Both the position numbers and the translations under genes were made by a program. From an uncultured Emergencia sp. (GTDB lineage Bacteria; Bacillota; Clostridia; Peptostreptococcales; Anaerovoracaceae), in NCBI GenBank assembly GCA_937997955.1, contig CALLDR010000044.1:1-13159 (forward strand): a stretch of DNA of 13,159 nucleotides. The letters run 5' to 3'. Position 1 is the first letter of the stretch. Each line of letters starts with the position of its first letter. Of this stretch, positions 11,768 through 13,159 are shown in pieces. The notes under the pieces are model-generated. The model did no database searches. It was given only the letters and a program-made list of their open reading frames with translations, and was not told where the DNA came from.

Positions 11768-12312
11768 ATCTGTTCCTCCTCTTTGATGATCATGGCCTTC
11801 AGCGTTTTGAAAGCCCTGTGTTCAATGGTTTTGACCGTATTATAGTTCATTTCCAGCATCTCCGCGATTTCCTTCAGCGTAAAGCCCGCCTCAAAGCGCA
11901 TCCTGATGATCGCCGGCGCAGGCGGGGACAGGCTGTTCACCATACGGCACAGCGTTTCATCATCGATGGCCCGTTCCGCGGCCTGCCATGCCTGATATGC
12001 GTCCGGCTCCTGGAATTGCTGCTCCTGCCAGTCCTCCAGGCACGCTTCCCGCTCCATCCGCTTCTTCTGTGCCGCAAAAAAATGTCCTGCTTTTCGTTTC
12101 ATGATTCGGAATAACCATCCATCAAAGTGGTCCATATCCCGCAGCTGATCTAAATGTAAATAAGCTGCCACCATGACATCCTGCACCACATCGTCCTGAT
12201 GTGCCGGCGGCACGCCACAGATGCCTGCAAATTTTCTAACCAGATCAAGCTTCCCGCAAAGGGCTTCGACGCGGCAGGTCTTTTCTTCGCCCTCAAGCTT
12301 TGTTTTGTACAT
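11764..12312 (-). CDS. ECF-type RNA polymerase sigma factor
   Basis: A 182-residue extracytoplasmic-function (group IV) sigma-70 factor. Region 2 includes DDVVQDVMVAAYLHLDQLRD (40-59) and FDGWLFRIMKRKAGHF (63-78). Region 4 includes LSPPAPAIIRMRFEAGFTLK (128-147) and the recognition helix EMNYNTVKTIEHRAFKTLK (154-172). Length is normal for the class. The ATG at 12312 follows GGAG at good spacing. It is cotranscribed with the downstream membrane DUF4367 protein by a 4-bp overlap. An autoregulated promoter would be expected upstream, but I could not identify one with confidence. The nearby divergent XRE regulator and the secreted-protein gene at the other end are possible partners or targets; nothing proves this. 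Confidence 0.92.
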   Translation of the reverse strand: MYKTKLEGEEKTCRVEALCGKLDLVRKFAGICGVPPAHQDDVVQDVMVAAYLHLDQLRDMDHFDGWLFRIMKRKAGHFFAAQKKRMEREACLEDWQEQQFQEPDAYQAWQAAERAIDDETLCRMVNSLSPPAPAIIRMRFEAGFTLKEIAEMLEMNYNTVKTIEHRAFKTLKAMIIKEEEQI

Positions 12313-12370
12313 ATTTATACTCCTATCATTTTTTGTATCAAATAGTCTAACCCTTTTCTACAGCATGGTC

Positions 12371-12385
12371 AGGGAAATTTTCCCT
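12371..12385. promoter_or_regulatory. Palindrome between the divergent sigma factor and XRE regulator genes
   Basis: AGGGAAATTTTCCCT: seven-base perfect arms around one base, about 60 bp upstream of both the sigma factor start and the XRE -10. It is a candidate operator for the adjacent HTH regulator or another dimeric protein. Confidence 0.4.
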
Positions 12386-12422
12386 ATCTTCAAAAAAAAT
12401 AAAATATATTAACAAAAACCTC

Positions 12423-12451
12423 TTTATTTTTACATTAACTTACAGTATAAT
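12423..12451 (+). promoter_or_regulatory. Probable promoter of the XRE regulator gene
   Basis: Consensus -10 TATAAT at 12446-12451; the -35 position holds only TTTATT (12423-12428), so activation or weak basal expression is likely. The leader would be about 40 nt. Confidence 0.55.
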
Positions 12452-12498
12452 AAGGGTGTGTGAAGGTGTTGTTATATGTTATAAAAGGAGGAATAGCA

Positions 12499-12888
12499 GT
12501 GAATTTAGATGCACAAATGAAAATCGCAGCGAATATTCGTTATCTGCGAAATGTTTTCGGATATACCCAAGCGGAAGTTTCTGATAGCCTGCACATTTGC
12601 CGCAGTACCTACGCCCTCTTTGAGGCCGGTAAAAAAGTGCCCGGCGCAGATGTTCTTCTGGATTTGGCGGAGTTTTACCACGTCCACGTCAGCACAGTGC
12701 TGCAGACGAGCAACGAGCAGATCATCGCAGACGCTCTCTACGCAAAAGAGAGCAACGAGACACTGATCTCTTTGATGGATACTTATTACCAGCTGTCTCC
12801 GTATTCTCAAGGCCGCCTGTTAGAACGCGCCCTGATGATGCTGGAACAGGACGGCGGCGTTATCCCGCCGCATATCGCGAATATCTAA
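12499..12888 (+). CDS. XRE-family (Cro/CI-type) helix-turn-helix transcriptional regulator
   Basis: A 129-residue protein with an N-terminal HTH_3 domain at about residues 7-65: IAANIRYLRNVFGYTQAEVS, then the recognition region LHICRSTYALFEAGKKVPGA and LLDLAEFYHVHVSTVL. The C-terminal 60 residues form a short helical region (LISLMDTYYQLSPYSQGRLL, then ERALMMLEQ) that could mediate dimerisation. I use the GTG at 12499 because AAGGAGG lies seven bases upstream; the ATG at 12460 has no ribosome binding site and would fall at about the transcription start. It is divergent from the ECF sigma factor gene and is followed by a strong terminator, so it is monocistronic. The target is unknown; autoregulation through the 12371-12385 palindrome is possible. 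Confidence 0.9.
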   Translation: MNLDAQMKIAANIRYLRNVFGYTQAEVSDSLHICRSTYALFEAGKKVPGADVLLDLAEFYHVHVSTVLQTSNEQIIADALYAKESNETLISLMDTYYQLSPYSQGRLLERALMMLEQDGGVIPPHIANI

Positions 12889-12940
12889 AGCCAGAGTAAA
12901 GCTATGGCTGCTGCTCGGGCAAATATTGCAAAGACAGCTA

Positions 12941-12979
12941 AACCCCCGATTCCTTTTCACACAGGGATCGGGGGTTTTT
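12941..12979 (+). terminator. Rho-independent terminator of the XRE regulator gene
   Basis: CCCCCGATTCCT, eight-base loop, AGGGATCGGGGG (12 pairs with one G-T), then TTTTT. The remainder, 12980-13128, holds no gene. Confidence 0.88.
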
Positions 12980-13128
12980 GTTACTTACGAAGTTTCAATC
13001 CATACTTTTAAATAGCAAAGAGATGCGCCGCTGCGTGATGATCGATTTTTCCACTTTCTTCTCAAATTGTTTTCTATATGTTTAATTATCAATTGTATGG
13101 GAATGTTTTGACAGATTTCGCCCCTCTC

Positions 13129-13145
13129 TGTCGAAAAATGTCGAA
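13129..13145 (+). promoter_or_regulatory. Two tandem Spo0A-box-like sequences
   Basis: TGTCGAA occurs at 13129-13135 and 13139-13145, exactly 10 bp apart, the arrangement of tandem 0A boxes bound by the sporulation regulator Spo0A. A TTGACA lies upstream at 13108-13113 but no matching -10 is visible. The regulated gene would be beyond the window. Confidence 0.4.
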
Positions 13146-13159
13146 GAAAACAGGGTTTT

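Noticed and set aside
12990..13013. GTTTCAATCCATAC, similar to the end of some CRISPR repeats
   Set aside because: Single copy with no spacer periodicity before the window ends.

Overview
The window reads as a chromosomal segment of a butyrate-type anaerobic Firmicute (class Clostridia). Supporting signs are strong AGGAGG-type ribosome binding sites, TTGACA/TATAAT promoters, the neighbourhood rho / DUF1385 / prmC / rpmE / prfA, and an Hbd very close to clostridial 3-hydroxybutyryl-CoA dehydrogenases. A Family XIII/Anaerovoracaceae-like member is possible, but that is a guess. No rRNA, tRNA, CRISPR array or intact insertion sequence was seen.

Left third (1-7810): a translation and transcription-termination cluster, mostly on the minus strand. 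rho, DUF1385 and prmC are packed with 3-6 bp gaps, start from a promoter near 7800 and end at a terminator near 3540. rpmE and prfA follow on the same strand, each with its own promoter. Two accessory genes break up this block: a DUF4143 ATPase (2001-3293) with its own near-consensus promoter, and a plus-strand Uma2-family gene (to 1430) that lacks a recognisable start codon. A 51-codon open fragment between the ATPase and rpmE looks like the tail of a lost gene. PrmC methylates the release factor encoded by prfA; Rho ends transcription.

Middle (7615-8402): a 790-bp gene-free stretch. It holds the rho promoter and leader, a 227-bp AT-rich element with 13-bp perfect inverted ends and four copies of GGTACAACT in nested inverted orientation, and the hbd terminator.

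Right third (8403-13159): hbd has an extended -10 promoter and a near-perfect Rex-type operator. Upstream of it lies a 359-aa protein that aligns by eye along most of its length with glucose-6-phosphate isomerase, but has lost the sugar-phosphate binding motifs and stops before the catalytic lysine. Divergent from this is a small secreted protein. It converges on an ECF sigma factor / DUF4367 membrane anti-sigma pair, which is in turn divergent from a small XRE regulator. The window ends with two tandem Spo0A-box-like sequences ahead of an unseen gene.

The observations most worth following are the PGI-like pseudoenzyme, the GGTACAACT element, the Rex-site/altered-cofactor hbd, the Rho extension with a duplicated 81-residue AT-hook unit, and the 20-bp palindrome in the prfA promoter.
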